A stretch of DNA of 64,000 bases from Alphaproteobacteria bacterium (lineage in GTDB: Bacteria; Pseudomonadota; Alphaproteobacteria; UBA7985; JAUIBT01), in NCBI GenBank assembly GCA_030428255.1, contig JAUIBT010000015.1, forward strand, positions 1-64,000. Direction: 5' to 3'. Below are positions 63,870 through 64,000 of the stretch, piece by piece; the stretch's first letter is position 1; each line of letters starts with the position of its first letter. Made by a program: the position numbers and the translations under genes. The notes below the pieces were generated by a model. It worked only from the letters and a program-made list of their open reading frames with translations. It did no database searches and was not told where the DNA came from.

Positions 63870-63893
63870 CATGTTCAATCATTCCGCGCTTAA

Positions 63894-64000
63894 TCAGCGG
63901 GTGGCAGCATTCAGCTCGGCCAGGATGGCGTCGCCCATTTGCTGGGTCGAGACCAGTTGACCGCCCTTGGTCATGATGTCCGCCGTGCGCTTGCCCGAGG
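63894..64000 (-). CDS. leuB: 3-isopropylmalate dehydrogenase, C-terminal end (partial)
   Basis: The last 35 residues of a minus-strand frame entering from beyond the window: GKRTADIMTKGGQLVSTQQM followed by GDAILAEL. This is the typical LeuB C-terminus, an enzyme of leucine synthesis. In many alphaproteobacteria leuB is immediately upstream of asd; here about 4 kb of other genes lies between. The active site is outside the window. Confidence 0.85.
   Translation of the reverse strand, partial: SGKRTADIMTKGGQLVSTQQMGDAILAELNAATR

Overview
This 64 kb window looks like a chromosomal segment of an alphaproteobacterium (Rhodospirillales-like, GC-rich). The evidence is the classic frr-uppS-cdsA-dxr-rseP-bamA-ompH-lpxD-fabZ-lpxA-lpxI-lpxB cluster using LpxI rather than LpxH, a SahR-type ArsR-methyltransferase regulator beside ahcY and metK, a LiuR-like MerR regulator beside an acyl-CoA ligase, and a leuB/asd neighbourhood. 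No lineage is claimed below class level.

Layout. 1-2.6 kb: the 3' end of an IS630-family transposase, a small lipoprotein and an orphan iron-type ABC permease. 2.9-5.1 kb: a MerR regulator overlapping a long-chain acyl-CoA ligase, with a perfect 16-bp palindrome upstream. 5.5-13.6 kb: an ABM-domain protein, then one minus-strand nucleoside operon (ribokinase, nucleoside hydrolase, a 2-oxoglutarate/Fe(II) oxygenase, BMP binding protein, ABC ATPase, two permeases). 13.7-15.1 kb: a CoA-binding protein and a DMT transporter. 15.1-29.1 kb: lipid A, outer-membrane assembly, isoprenoid and phospholipid genes, ribosome recycling factor and UMP kinase, all on the minus strand. 29.3-30.6 kb: a TetR regulator, a gene-poor AT-rich stretch and rpmJ.

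30.8-35.5 kb is an S-adenosylmethionine cycle locus: SahR-like regulator divergent from ahcY, metK and an adenosine-kinase-like gene. Then come moaA, a cysteine desulfurase, a small exported protein, an L,D-transpeptidase, a DUF882 murein-peptidase-like protein with an unusual repeat-rich N-terminal extension, and a YdcH-like protein. 43.3-48.7 kb is a complete arginine-to-spermidine operon by the carboxyspermidine route (speA, carboxynorspermidine dehydrogenase, carboxynorspermidine decarboxylase, speB). 49-58.7 kb holds an autotransporter-like protein, a methyltransferase, a lipoprotein, a GH13 glucosidase preceded by two LacI-type palindromes, MgtE, a Rap1a/Tai-like small exported protein and an FAD oxidoreductase.

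58.8-64 kb: asd and the end of leuB lie on the minus strand. Most of the space between them holds plus-strand genes: two related outer-membrane barrel proteins and a tyrosinase, probably an insertion.

No rRNA, tRNA, CRISPR array, prophage or recognisable defence system was seen. Short tandem repeats of 12-17 bp (often 15 bp, hence in frame) recur in genes and gaps. The most promising leads are the oxygenase in the nucleoside operon, the repeat-extended DUF882 protein, the barrel/tyrosinase insertion and several unassigned regulatory palindromes.
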